Shown: positions 1 through 8,228, counted from the stretch's first letter. The stretch is 16,680 nt of DNA from an uncultured Alcanivoracaceae bacterium (GCA_937943665.1 CALEAR010000355.1:1-16680), one strand, 5' to 3'. The notes: a model not told the origin generated them from the letters alone. Translations and numbers: made by a program.

Positions 1-1101
1 CCATGATAAACATGTGGTCGGTAAAGGTCCGGCCGAATTCGAGCTTGTCAGCCTTGGCAGCGTGTGATTGTGTATGCCGCTGGCCCCTTAGCCAATTTTA
101 TCTTGGCGGTGGTTTTGTATTGGGTGATTTTCTTAGGAGGGCAAGTGGGTGTGCCGGCCACTTTAGGTGAGGTGGCGGAAGGGTCCCCAGCTCACGCGGC
201 GGGGCTGTTAAAAGGTGATGAAATCATTGCCTTTGGCGGTAAGGAGGTGCTCACTTGGCAGCAGGTGAATATGGAGCTAATTCGCCATGTGGGCAGCACA
301 GACCCCGTGCCCATCACCGTGAAGGTGCCAGGGCATGAAGAACGCCACCTATCACTGGATTTAACCCCTTGGTCTCAGGATCCTGAAGCCCCTGTGTTTG
401 AAGTGCTTGGTATTACACCGCAACCTTTGGCGCCTATTTTGGGCAACATCATGGCGGAGGGGGCTGCCGCTGAAGCAGGCTTGCAAGAAAATGACCGAAT
501 TCTCACTGTGAATGGTAAGTCAGTGGATACTTGGTCCACTTGGGTGGGCATGGTGCAAAACGCCCCTGAAACGCCTTTATCTTTAGAGGTGGAGCGGGAT
601 GGCCAGGTGCTTGAGGTTACCCTCACCCCCAATGCAATGGAACGTGATGGGGAACGTATTGGATTAGCTGGTGTCCAGCTAGGTGGGTTGCGACAAATTG
701 CTTACGGAGCCTTGGAGGCGGTGACACAAGCTTTTAGCCGCACTGCTGATCAAATCTCCATGATCCTTGGGTCCTTTAAAAAGATGCTATTGGGCCAGTT
801 GTCGGTGAAAACCTTAGGCGGACCCATTACCATTGCCCAAGCAGCGGGCGAGACGGCTGCTGTGGGCATGGATAGTTTTTTACTGTTTTTAGCTTTTTTT
901 AGCATTAGCCTTGGCGTTATCAACTTATTGCCAGTTCCTATGTTGGATGGCGGTTGGATTTTGTTTGGGCTAATTGAGATGGTTCGACGTAAGCCCCTTT
1001 CAGAGGCTTTTTTAATGACAGCTCAGCGCATGGGGTTTGCACTTGTGCTTGCTCTGATGAGCTTAGCTATTTTCAATGACTTGGTGCGGCAGTTTAGTTA
1101 A
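1..1101 (+). CDS. rseP: RIP zinc metalloprotease RseP, 5'-partial, with a probable frame break near its left end
   Basis: Inner-membrane site-2 protease that cleaves the anti-sigma factor RseA inside the membrane and so releases sigma-E in the envelope stress response. The frame is continuous to the TAA at 1099-1101, and from the GTG at 64 it encodes 345 residues. Numbered from there: a membrane segment follows AAGPLANF (about 5-25), two PDZ domains lie at about 30-115 and 120-200, and the C-terminal NLLPVPMLDGG (about 287-297) contains the Asp (295) expected to be the third zinc ligand. A final hydrophobic helix is at about 322-338. The HExxH half of the active site is missing. The frame of the gene has stops at 4, 7 and 22, whereas bases 2-64 read in another frame align with the family (F....SLGS before RVIVYAAGP), so a one-base frameshift around 40-62 is likely. 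GTG 64 is therefore probably not the true start. The stop overlaps the bamA ATG by one base. Confidence 0.93.
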
Positions 1102-3491
1102 TGAATAGAACGCTTCAACGATTCGCTTTAATTGCCTTGGTGGTATGTTGGTGGCCCTTTAATGCGGTGGCGGCTGATACCGGTTTTCTGGTGAAGGATA
1201 TTCGCATTGAAGGTTTGCAGCGCTTACCTGTGGAACGGGTGTACGCAGCGCTTCCTGTGGCCGAAGGGGATTACATGGATAGCCAAACGGTGGCTGAAAC
1301 CGTTAAGCGCCTGTACAGCAGTGGTGATTTTGAGGACGTTCAAATTGGCCGTGAGGGTAATCAGCTCGTGGTGGTGTTATCGGAACGTCCCGCCATTGCC
1401 CGTTTAGATATTAAAGGCAATAAATCCATTGATGAGAAACAACTGCGAGCAGGCTTGAAAGATGCCGGCTTAGCGGAGGGTGAAATGTTCCGCCGTTCCA
1501 CGTTGGAGGGGGTAACCGGTGAGCTGCAGCGTCAGTATGTTGCTCAAGGTCGTTATGATGCCCATGTGGAAGCAGAAGCTGTGCCCTTGCCCCGTAACCG
1601 TGTGGCGCTCAACATTAAAATTTATGAAGGCAGCGCTGCCCGCATTCGCGATATTAACATTGTGGGTAACGAGGCCTTCAGCGAAAAAGAATTGCGGAGC
1701 GTTTTTGAGCTTAAGCCGAAGGGTTGGTGGCCCATTAGTGGGCGCTCGCGCTATTCCCGAGAAAGATTATCCGGGGATCTTGAAGCCCTGCGCTCCTATT
1801 ACCTAGACCGCGGTTACATTAACTTTTCTGTGGAATCCACCCAGGTGGCGGTGACCCCAGACCGCAATAGCGTTTACATCACCATTAACGTGGATGAAGG
1901 TAAGCGATATAAGGTGGGGGATGTAAAACTCGCCGGTGATATTCCCGTTGATGAAACCCTGCTAGAACCGTTGGTCATGGTGGATAAAGGGGAAACCTTC
2001 TCCCAGCGTAAAATCACCACGAGTTCGGATTTGTTAGTACGCCGTTTGGGGAACGAGGGGTATACCTTCGCCAATGTGCATGATTATGCAGAGGTTAACC
2101 CAGAAACCGGTGATGTGGATGTGGTGCTTTATGTGGAGCCTGGCCGCAAGCACTATGTGCGTAATGTGAACTTTAAAGGCAACATTAAAACTCAGGATGA
2201 GGTATTACGCCGTGAGCTGCGCCAATTTGAAGGCGCGCCCGCGAATACCGCGTTAATTGATTTGTCCCGTGAACGTTTGCAACGCCTTGGCTTCTTCTCC
2301 CATGTGGAAACCGATACGCCCAAGGTGAACGAAGCAGATGATATGGTGGATGTGGAATTTGAGGTGGAAGAACAGCCCTCAGGTTCCATTGGGGCAAACG
2401 TGGGGTACTCCGATGCCAACGGTTTCATTTTTGGCGCTAACGTTAGCCAAAACAACTTTATGGGAACCGGTAACCGCGTGTCCTTCGGTATTAGCCGCAG
2501 TGATATTCGGGAAACCTATAACTTCTCTTACTTAAACCCTTATTACACCTTGGATGGTGTGAGCCGTGGGGTGAGCCTGTATTATTCGAAAATTGATTTC
2601 GATAATGCTTATGTGGCCTCCTATGCGGCGGATCGCCTCGGTGGAACCTTGCACTACGGTTACCCCATTTCTGAGCACTCCCGTTTAGATTTCGGCGTGG
2701 GTGTGGATAATATTAAGTTGAGCACAGGGCCATGGGTGGCTCAAGATATTGATGATTTCCTCACCGCTAAAGGTCGCAAGTTTGATTTGTTCAAAGGGGA
2801 AATTGGCCTTTATACAAGCACCCTTAACCGAGGTATTATGCCGGATCGTGGCTGGTCCACCTCGATGGGCTTGGAGCTTTCCACCCCAGGCAGTGATTAC
2901 ACTTTTTACAAACTTAATTTAGAAGGTCAGTATTATTTACCCCTTTCGGATAAGTGGACCTTACGTGCCAAAGCAAATGTGGGCTATGGCTCCGGTTATG
3001 GCGATGAAAGCTCCTTGCCGTTCTTCGAAAATTACTACGCTGGTGGTATAGGCTCGGTGCGAGGCTATCGTTCTCGTTCCTTAGGTCCACGTTCCCCTGC
3101 GAAGCAGTTTGAAGACAGATGCGCTAAAGGCGATACGTGTCAGCAGGATTGGGATCCAGATCCCGTGGGGGGTAACTTGTTGGTGGAATCTAGCTTAGAG
3201 CTTATTTTCCCCACACCCTTTGCACCTGAGAGTCGCAGCCTAAGAACCTTCTTCTTTGTGGATGCAGGGCAGGTATTCCAAACGGATTACAGCAAGAGTT
3301 ATCAATCCTCCACGCAGTGGTCGAATCGTTATCAAACCTTTAGTGGAGACGACATGCGCTATTCTGCGGGGGTTGGTTTAACATGGTTAACGGCCATCGG
3401 GCCCTTGGGCTTTAGTTTAGGTCGTCCATTGAATAAGAAATCTGGTGATGAATCAGAGTTCTTCCAGTTTACCTTAGGACATGTGTTTTAG
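1101..3491 (+). CDS. bamA: Outer membrane protein assembly factor BamA
   Basis: Central Omp85-family subunit of the BAM complex, which folds and inserts beta-barrel proteins into the outer membrane. The 796-residue product starts with a signal peptide (hydrophobic core about 8-20, likely cleavage after NAVAA at about 25). Five POTRA domains follow (about 26-422), seen as repeated short blocks such as IRIEGLQRL, LDIKGNKSI, INIVGNEAF and VNFKGNIKT. The C-terminal 16-strand barrel starts at about 425. The conserved loop-6 motif VRGY is at 653-656 within GGIGSVRGYRS, and the chain ends in an aromatic beta-signal (FQFTLGHVF) with terminal Phe. Length is close to the Escherichia coli protein (about 810). 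The ATG overlaps the rseP stop (TAATG), suggesting translational coupling; skp follows after 9 nt, as in most gammaproteobacteria. Confidence 0.98.
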   Translation: MNRTLQRFALIALVVCWWPFNAVAADTGFLVKDIRIEGLQRLPVERVYAALPVAEGDYMDSQTVAETVKRLYSSGDFEDVQIGREGNQLVVVLSERPAIARLDIKGNKSIDEKQLRAGLKDAGLAEGEMFRRSTLEGVTGELQRQYVAQGRYDAHVEAEAVPLPRNRVALNIKIYEGSAARIRDINIVGNEAFSEKELRSVFELKPKGWWPISGRSRYSRERLSGDLEALRSYYLDRGYINFSVESTQVAVTPDRNSVYITINVDEGKRYKVGDVKLAGDIPVDETLLEPLVMVDKGETFSQRKITTSSDLLVRRLGNEGYTFANVHDYAEVNPETGDVDVVLYVEPGRKHYVRNVNFKGNIKTQDEVLRRELRQFEGAPANTALIDLSRERLQRLGFFSHVETDTPKVNEADDMVDVEFEVEEQPSGSIGANVGYSDANGFIFGANVSQNNFMGTGNRVSFGISRSDIRETYNFSYLNPYYTLDGVSRGVSLYYSKIDFDNAYVASYAADRLGGTLHYGYPISEHSRLDFGVGVDNIKLSTGPWVAQDIDDFLTAKGRKFDLFKGEIGLYTSTLNRGIMPDRGWSTSMGLELSTPGSDYTFYKLNLEGQYYLPLSDKWTLRAKANVGYGSGYGDESSLPFFENYYAGGIGSVRGYRSRSLGPRSPAKQFEDRCAKGDTCQQDWDPDPVGGNLLVESSLELIFPTPFAPESRSLRTFFFVDAGQVFQTDYSKSYQSSTQWSNRYQTFSGDDMRYSAGVGLTWLTAIGPLGFSLGRPLNKKSGDESEFFQFTLGHVF

Positions 3492-3500
3492 GAGATAATA

Positions 3501-4010
3501 ATGAAAACCCTATTGAATCGAATTGCTTTAGCTGTGGCTTTACTGCTTCCCATGGCCGCTCTTGCCGCAGAAAACATTGCGGTGGTGGATCCCATGGAGG
3601 CACTAATGAACAGCTCAGTGGTGAAAAGCCGCAACGCTAAGCTCGAGAAATCCATTGAGGCGGATGGCCAACGTTTACGTAAACTTCGCGATGAGTTGGT
3701 GAAAATTGAAGAACGCTTGCAGCGCGATGGCATGACCATGAGCAAATCCGAGCGTAATAAACTTGCCGATGAACGTGAGGAAAAGAGCTTCCGCTTCCAA
3801 ACCATGCAGCAATCCATTAACCGCCGTGTGGAAGAAGATCGCCAAGAGCTGCTTGAGGAAATGGAGCCCATTCTGTTGCGTGCCATTGAAGATGTGGCAA
3901 AACAAAAGAAGGCAGATTTAGTTATTTCTGCGAATGCTGTGGTTTACGGTAGTCCTGATATGGATCTGACCCAGGACGTTACAAAGCGTATTAACCAACT
4001 GAAAAAGTAA
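3501..4010 (+). CDS. skp: Periplasmic chaperone Skp (OmpH family)
   Basis: Periplasmic holdase that binds unfolded outer-membrane proteins leaving Sec and keeps them soluble until BamA takes over. The 169-residue product has a signal peptide (MKTLLNRIAL, hydrophobic core to about 20, cleavage near ALAA at 20-23). The mature protein opens with the family's IAVVD strand and continues as a long, highly charged alpha-helical region (about 45-135, rich in Lys, Arg and Glu) that should form the coiled-coil arms. It ends with a short strand segment (ADLVISANAVVYG) that belongs to the trimerisation body. The start at 3501 has a good Shine-Dalgarno (AGGAGA, 3490-3495, overlapping the bamA stop). lpxD begins one base after its stop, so the two are almost certainly co-transcribed. 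Skp sequences diverge widely, but domain layout and position between bamA and lpxD make the call firm. Confidence 0.95.
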   Translation: MKTLLNRIALAVALLLPMAALAAENIAVVDPMEALMNSSVVKSRNAKLEKSIEADGQRLRKLRDELVKIEERLQRDGMTMSKSERNKLADEREEKSFRFQTMQQSINRRVEEDRQELLEEMEPILLRAIEDVAKQKKADLVISANAVVYGSPDMDLTQDVTKRINQLKK

Positions 4011-4011
4011 T

Positions 4012-5040
4012 ATGAAAGGCTATACACTTGCTGAGCTTGCTGCAGCAGTGGAGGCTGAATTAAGAGGCCCAAGTCAGCAACGCATTACTGGCTTGGGCAC
4101 TTTATTAAGTGCCGGCCCTCAGCAGCTAACATTTTTAGCTAATCCTAAGTATCGTTCGCATCTGGCCTCCACACAGGCAGGTGCTGTGTTGTGCCGCGCC
4201 GAGGATGCAGAACATGCTCAGGTGCCCGTATTAGTGGTGAAGGATCCTTACTTTGCCTTTGCTACCCTAAGCCAATGGTTTTCAACCACACCAAACGCCC
4301 CAGAAGGTATTCACCCCACAGCCGTGGTGGCGGAAAGTGCCATCATTGGTCATGCAGTGAGTATTGGTCCCGGGGTGGTGATTGAAGACAATGCCACCAT
4401 AGGTGATGGCTGTGTTATTCGCGCCAATAGTGTGATTGGTGAAAATGTGGTGCTAGGTGAGGGGGTGCATATTTACCCTAACGTTACCTTGTACCATGGC
4501 GTAACAGTGGGTGAGGGCACCGTTATCCATGCAGGCACTGTGATTGGCGCCGATGGATTTGGTTTTGCCTTTGCCCAAGGGCGATGGCACAGCGTGGCAC
4601 AAGTAGGCAGTGTGCGTATTGGGCGCCACGTGAATATTGGCGCCAATGTGACCATTGATAGAGGCGCCATTGAAGACACAGTGGTGGGTGATGGGGTGAT
4701 TTTAGATGATCAGGTACACCTCGGTCACAATGTCACTGTGGGTGAACACAGCGCCCTTGCCGGTAAAGCAGGTATTTCTGGTAGTAGTCATATTGGCCGA
4801 TACTGTATGATTGGCGGTGCCGTGGGATTGGCGGGGCATTTAACCCTCGCAGATAAGGTAAACGTGCTTGGCATGACGCTAGTGTCGAAATCCATTACCA
4901 AGCCAGGTACCTACGGCTCTGCGCTACCCGCCGATGAAGAAAGGCGTTGGCGCCGTAATACAGCACGCTTTCGTAAGCTAGATGAGCTGTATCGCCGTGT
5001 GGTGGCATTGGAAAAGCAGCAACGAGACGCTGAGTCATAA
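4012..5040 (+). CDS. lpxD: UDP-3-O-(3-hydroxyacyl)glucosamine N-acyltransferase LpxD
   Basis: Third enzyme of lipid A synthesis: transfers a 3-hydroxyacyl chain from acyl-ACP to the 2-amino group of UDP-3-O-acyl-glucosamine, in the cytoplasm. The 342-residue product has the N-terminal uridine-binding domain (about 1-98; FLANPKYRSHL at 41-51), then a left-handed beta-helix of hexapeptide repeats (about 100-290, repeating I/V-G-x-x-x-x), and a C-terminal helix (about 308-335) of the type that closes the ACP-binding site. The expected catalytic His is H239 (in HLGHNV) and the second conserved His is H276 (in LAGHLTL), the same numbers as in Escherichia coli. It starts 1 nt after skp and is followed by fabZ after a 51-nt gap. 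The hexapeptide repeats also resemble LpxA, but the N-terminal domain and length separate them. Confidence 0.97.
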   Translation: MKGYTLAELAAAVEAELRGPSQQRITGLGTLLSAGPQQLTFLANPKYRSHLASTQAGAVLCRAEDAEHAQVPVLVVKDPYFAFATLSQWFSTTPNAPEGIHPTAVVAESAIIGHAVSIGPGVVIEDNATIGDGCVIRANSVIGENVVLGEGVHIYPNVTLYHGVTVGEGTVIHAGTVIGADGFGFAFAQGRWHSVAQVGSVRIGRHVNIGANVTIDRGAIEDTVVGDGVILDDQVHLGHNVTVGEHSALAGKAGISGSSHIGRYCMIGGAVGLAGHLTLADKVNVLGMTLVSKSITKPGTYGSALPADEERRWRRNTARFRKLDELYRRVVALEKQQRDAES

Positions 5041-5091
5041 AAGCTGCTACAACCTAACGAAGAGGCCCGAAACGGGTGAGTTGACGTGGTT

Positions 5092-5535
5092 ATGATGAAC
5101 ATTAATGAGTTAAAAACGTATCTTCCCCAACGTTATCCTTTTTTATTGGTGGATCGCATCATTGAACTGGTGCCAAATGAAAAAATCGTGGGCATTAAAA
5201 ATGTCACCGTCAACGAACCTTTTTTTAATGGCCATTTCCCCAATGATCCTGTGATGCCAGGAGTTTTACTTATTGAAGCCATGACCCAAACCGCGGGTGT
5301 GTTGGGTTTTGTGTCTGAAAATAAAAGCCCCGATAAAGGGTATAACTACTTATTAGTAGGTACGGATAAGGCACGTTTTAAGCGTCCAGTAACACCGGGA
5401 GATCAGTTAGTGATGCACGCTCGCTTTATTACTCGTAAGCGTCATATCTTAAAGTTCAGCTGCGAAGCCTATGTGGATGATCAGCTGGTGGCCAGTGTGG
5501 AAACTTTGGTGGCTGAGCAGAAAATTGAGGTGTAA
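5092..5535 (+). CDS. fabZ: 3-hydroxyacyl-[acyl-carrier-protein] dehydratase FabZ
   Basis: Dehydrates 3-hydroxyacyl-ACP to trans-2-enoyl-ACP in type II fatty-acid synthesis. It competes with LpxA and LpxD for hydroxyacyl-ACP, so its place between them links membrane phospholipid and lipid A supply. The 147-residue product is a single hot-dog fold: [13 protein letters not shown] (10-22) opens the fold, the catalytic His is H48 in NGHFP, and the catalytic Glu is E62 in LIEAM on the central hot-dog helix. [12 protein letters not shown] is the typical later signature. I chose the ATG at 5092 because [12 protein letters not shown] matches the Pseudomonas start pattern. An in-frame GTG at 5086 and an ATG at 5095 are alternatives; a GGTGA at 5075-5079 sits 6 nt before the GTG and 12 nt before the chosen ATG, so the GTG remains possible. 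Confidence 0.96.
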   Translation: MMNINELKTYLPQRYPFLLVDRIIELVPNEKIVGIKNVTVNEPFFNGHFPNDPVMPGVLLIEAMTQTAGVLGFVSENKSPDKGYNYLLVGTDKARFKRPVTPGDQLVMHARFITRKRHILKFSCEAYVDDQLVASVETLVAEQKIEV

Positions 5536-5594
5536 TCCCTCCTTCACTGTAACAACAACAAATAAGGTACATCTTACTTCGGGACTCTATTGAA

Positions 5595-6362
5595 ATGATA
5601 CATGCAACCGCCATCGTCGATAAAAGCGCAAACTTAGGCAACAACGTAAAAGTAGGTGCCTACAGTATCATTGGCCCCGGCGTAACCATTGGCGATAACA
5701 CTGAAATTGGCCCCCATGCGGTCATCAAAGGGCCCACAGTGATTGGTGAAAATAACCAAATCTTCCAATTCACCTCCATTGGTGAAGATTGTCAGGATAA
5801 AAAATACCGTGGTGAGCCCACTCGCCTAGAGATAGGCGATAACAATATTATTCGCGAGCACGTGACCATCCATAGAGGCACGGTGCAAGATAACGGCGTG
5901 ACACGCATTGGTAACAATAACTTGTTCATGGTGGCTGTGCATGTGGCCCATGATTGCGTTATTGGTAATGATAATATTTTTGCTAATACCTGTGGTATTG
6001 CAGGGCATGTACACATTGGTGATGGCGTCTTGCTTGGTGGTATGACAGGGGTGCATCAGTTTTGCAAAATTGGCTCCTATGCCATGACTGCGGGTTGTTC
6101 CTTGGTGATCAAGGATGTGCCAGCCTATGTCATGGTGGGGGGTAACCCTGCTGCGGCGCGGAGCATGAACTTTGAGGGCATGCGCCGTCGTGGCTGGAGC
6201 AAAGAAGTGATTCAACAGCTGCGCAGGGCGTATAAAATTGTGTACCGCCGCGGTAACACCCTAGAGGAAGCCATTGCGGCCCTTGAGCAAGAACCAGAAA
6301 GTGCCGAGCTCACCCTCTTTATTGAATCCCTGCGCAACTCAAATCGTGGTATTACCCGATAA
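5595..6362 (+). CDS. lpxA: UDP-N-acetylglucosamine O-acyltransferase LpxA
   Basis: First step of lipid A synthesis: transfers a 3-hydroxyacyl chain from ACP to the 3-OH of UDP-GlcNAc; cytoplasmic homotrimer. The 255-residue product is a hexapeptide-repeat beta-helix (about 1-185) followed by an alpha-helical C-terminal domain (MNFEGMRRRG at 191-200 to RGITR at the end). The catalytic His is H119 in HVAHDC (H125 in Escherichia coli); H138 (AGHVH) and H154 (VHQF) match other conserved active-site histidines. The acyl-chain 'hydrocarbon ruler' position (G173 in E. coli) is Gly here (G167), which favours a long acyl chain. The ATG at 5595 has no strong Shine-Dalgarno; the 59-nt gap after fabZ is A/C-rich (CAACAACAAATAAGG) and probably unstructured. 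lpxB follows after a hairpin. Confidence 0.97.
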   Translation: MIHATAIVDKSANLGNNVKVGAYSIIGPGVTIGDNTEIGPHAVIKGPTVIGENNQIFQFTSIGEDCQDKKYRGEPTRLEIGDNNIIREHVTIHRGTVQDNGVTRIGNNNLFMVAVHVAHDCVIGNDNIFANTCGIAGHVHIGDGVLLGGMTGVHQFCKIGSYAMTAGCSLVIKDVPAYVMVGGNPAAARSMNFEGMRRRGWSKEVIQQLRRAYKIVYRRGNTLEEAIAALEQEPESAELTLFIESLRNSNRGITR

Positions 6363-6371
6363 CATATCAAC

Positions 6372-6394
6372 GCCTTGGTGTGTTGCACCAAGGC
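6372..6394 (+). other. Perfect 9-bp inverted repeat (stem-loop) between lpxA and lpxB
   Basis: GCCTTGGTG at 6372-6380 pairs perfectly with CACCAAGGC at 6386-6394 around the loop TGTTG. It lies 9 nt after the lpxA stop and ends 28 nt before the lpxB ATG. No T-run follows directly (CGTGATTGGCTCGTTT), so it is not a standard intrinsic terminator. It may stabilise the upstream mRNA end, act as a partial terminator or processing site, or separate lpxA and lpxB translation. The pairing is seen; the role is inferred. Confidence 0.6.
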
Positions 6395-6411
6395 CGTGAT
6401 TGGCTCGTTTC

Positions 6412-6416
6412 AGGAG
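6412..6416 (+). promoter_or_regulatory. Ribosome binding site that decides the lpxB start
   Basis: AGGAG, 6 nt upstream of the ATG at 6423. The frame is open further upstream (to at least 6375), but earlier start codons lie in the stem-loop or directly against this site (ATG 6417), so 6423 is the best start. Confidence 0.75.
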
Positions 6417-6422
6417 ATGCGC

Positions 6423-7580
6423 ATGGCTTCTTCGAATGCAGCACCCGTGATCGCCATTGTGGCCGGCGAGGCCTCGGGCGATATTCTTGGCGCTGGTTTA
6501 ATGCGCGCTTTACGTGAATACTATCCTCATGCCCAGTTCATGGGCGTATGCGGCCCATTAATGGAAGCGGAAGGCGGAAAAACAGTATTCCCCATGGAGG
6601 CTTTGTCTGTGATGGGGATTACCGAAGTGCTGCCCAAGCTGCCTGAGCTTATGCGATTGCGGCGAGAGTTAGTGGAGGCCATTTTAGCGGCCAAACCCGC
6701 GGTGTGTATCACCATTGATTCCCCCGATTTCACCCTTGGTGTGGCTCAGCGCCTACGCCGTGCAGGGGTGCGTACCGTACATTATGTGAGCCCCTCGGTG
6801 TGGGCCTGGCGTAAGGGCCGCTTAAAAACCATTAAGGCGGGGGTGGATCATATGCTGGCTTTATTGCCCTTTGAGCCAGAAATTTATTTAGAGGCGCAAA
6901 TTCCCGCCACTTTCGTAGGGCACCCCTTAGCGGATGATATTCCCATGACTGTGGATCAAGAGCAGGCGCGCCGTGCGCTAGGGTTAAGCACCACAGGCCG
7001 TGTATTAGCTGTGTTACCAGGCAGCCGCGGGGGCGAAGTGAGGCGATTATTGCCTCCCTTTTTGCAAGCTGTTGCCTTGTTGCGGGAGCATTATCCTGAA
7101 CTTGAGGTGGTAATACCCGCCGCCAACGCCATGCGCAAACAGGAAATTGAAGCTGGCATTAAAGCAGCTGGGCTAAGCCAACTCACCGTCATCGAAGGGC
7201 AAAGCCGCACTGCTATGGCCGCCGCGGATGTGCTGCTCATGGCTTCTGGCACTGCCACCTTGGAAGGTGCCTTGTTGAAGAAGCCCATGGTGGTGGGGTA
7301 TCGGCTAGGCGCCTTCACTTATTGGCTGCTATCGTTGCTAGTGAAAGTGGATTATGTGGCGTTGCCAAACTTACTTTGTAATGAGCCTTTAATCCCAGAA
7401 TTCATGCAGCTTCAACTGACACCAGAACACCTGTGCGCCGCCGTGATGAATTGGTTTGAGAACCCCGCTCGGGTGAGTGCCCTAGAACAGCGCTTCACGT
7501 CTTTGCATGAGCAGTTACGCCAAGATGCCAGCGCCACCGCTGCCACTGTGGTGCGCCAATTAATTGAGGTGCGCCCATGA
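6423..7580 (+). CDS. lpxB: Lipid-A-disaccharide synthase LpxB
   Basis: Peripheral inner-membrane glycosyltransferase (GT19) that joins UDP-2,3-diacylglucosamine and lipid X to give lipid A disaccharide 1-phosphate. From the ATG at 6423 the product is 385 residues, close to the Escherichia coli 382. Signatures in order: GEASGD (15-20), IDSPDF (98-103; its first Asp fits the conserved catalytic-region residue), YVSPSVWAW (121-129), FVGHPLAD (164-171), LPGSRGGE (198-205, nucleotide-sugar binding), and [13 protein letters not shown] in the C-terminal Rossmann half. The start is set by AGGAG at 6412-6416; a longer in-frame version from 6375 would add 16 residues that do not resemble the family. 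Its TGA overlaps the rnhB ATG by 4 nt (ATGA), so these two genes are translationally coupled. A stem-loop separates it from lpxA. Confidence 0.97.
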   Translation: MASSNAAPVIAIVAGEASGDILGAGLMRALREYYPHAQFMGVCGPLMEAEGGKTVFPMEALSVMGITEVLPKLPELMRLRRELVEAILAAKPAVCITIDSPDFTLGVAQRLRRAGVRTVHYVSPSVWAWRKGRLKTIKAGVDHMLALLPFEPEIYLEAQIPATFVGHPLADDIPMTVDQEQARRALGLSTTGRVLAVLPGSRGGEVRRLLPPFLQAVALLREHYPELEVVIPAANAMRKQEIEAGIKAAGLSQLTVIEGQSRTAMAAADVLLMASGTATLEGALLKKPMVVGYRLGAFTYWLLSLLVKVDYVALPNLLCNEPLIPEFMQLQLTPEHLCAAVMNWFENPARVSALEQRFTSLHEQLRQDASATAATVVRQLIEVRP

Positions 7581-8218
7581 GTTATCCTTTTGCTGAATAC
7601 CCCTCCGCCGCCCAGTGGCAGCCTCAGCGGCTACGCTGGCAGCCCGGGCAGCTTATTGCGGGTGTGGATGAGGTGGGGCGTGGGCCCTTAGTGGGTGCAG
7701 TGGTTACTGCAGCGGTGATTCTAGACCCACAACAGCCCATTGAAGGGTTAGATGACAGCAAAAAACTCTCGGAAAAAAAGCGCCGCCAGCTGGCCGAGAT
7801 CATTAAACAGCGAGCATTGGCCTATGCCTTTGGACGAGCAGAAGCGGCGGAAATTGATACGTTAAATATTTTGCATGCCACCTTATTGGCCATGCAGCGC
7901 GCGGTGGCAGCGTTGCCTGTGGCGCCGCATTTGGTGCTGGTGGATGGGCACCAATGCCCAAATTTTGCGGTGCCTGCGGAGGCGGTGGTAAAAGGCGATG
8001 GCACAGTGCCTGCCATTAGCGCCGCTTCTATTTTGGCGAAGGTGGCACGGGATGATGAAATGTATGCCCTGCATGAGGCTCACCCCGATTATGGTTTTGA
8101 TCGCCACAAGGGCTACCCCACTAAGGCGCATTTATCGGCTTTGGCCACCCACGGGGCGTTGCCCGAACACCGTCGTTCTTTTGCACCGGTGGCGCGGGTA
8201 TTACAGGAAAAAGAGTAA
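7577..8218 (+). CDS. rnhB: Ribonuclease HII
   Basis: Cytoplasmic endonuclease that cuts the RNA strand at ribonucleotides embedded in DNA and starts ribonucleotide excision repair. The 213-residue product carries the type-2 RNase H signatures: [13 protein letters not shown] (28-40) with the acidic pair D31/E32, LDDSKKLS (58-65), LVDGH with D123, and [18 protein letters not shown] with D141; these four acids fit the DEDD metal site. [11 protein letters not shown] and the HRRSFAPV ending are also typical. The N-terminus is about 15 residues longer than the Escherichia coli protein. The start is the ATGA overlap with lpxB; dnaE begins 10 nt after the stop. The lpxB-rnhB-dnaE linkage is common in gammaproteobacteria. 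Confidence 0.97.
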   Translation: MSYPFAEYPSAAQWQPQRLRWQPGQLIAGVDEVGRGPLVGAVVTAAVILDPQQPIEGLDDSKKLSEKKRRQLAEIIKQRALAYAFGRAEAAEIDTLNILHATLLAMQRAVAALPVAPHLVLVDGHQCPNFAVPAEAVVKGDGTVPAISAASILAKVARDDEMYALHEAHPDYGFDRHKGYPTKAHLSALATHGALPEHRRSFAPVARVLQEKE

Positions 8219-8223
8219 GAGGA
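8217..8223 (+). promoter_or_regulatory. Ribosome binding site that decides the dnaE start
   Basis: AAGAGGA overlaps the rnhB stop and lies 5 nt before the ATG at 8229. The frame is open upstream to 7998, but that extension is only the +1 frame of rnhB, and DnaE homology begins at the ATG 8229. Confidence 0.75.
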
Positions 8224-8228
8224 TTTCC

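Noticed and set aside
3488..3886. A 132-codon minus-strand open frame over skp
   Set aside because: The Ser/Arg-rich composition is typical of reading the reverse of a Lys/Glu-rich coiled-coil gene; fully covered by skp, with no support of its own.
4300..4900. Repeated short blocks in lpxD (and in lpxA, 5600-6120)
   Set aside because: They are the I/V-G-x-x-x-x hexapeptide repeats of the beta-helix acyltransferases, explained by protein structure, not a DNA repeat or CRISPR.
5502..5530. GGAAACTTT near the end of fabZ, resembling a sigma-E -35 box
   Set aside because: No sigma-E -10 box (TCTGA-like) at the right distance and one extra A within the -35; it is coding sequence of fabZ.
5826..6215. 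A 129-codon minus-strand open frame over lpxA
   Set aside because: Fully antisense to the hexapeptide-repeat region of lpxA. The regular repeats of that gene leave long frames open on the other strand; the translation has no recognisable motif.
7998..8228. An upstream extension of the dnaE frame by 77 codons
   Set aside because: It overlaps the second half of rnhB in another frame, and its translation does not resemble any PolIII alpha N-terminus. DnaE homology and a good ribosome binding site both point to 8229.
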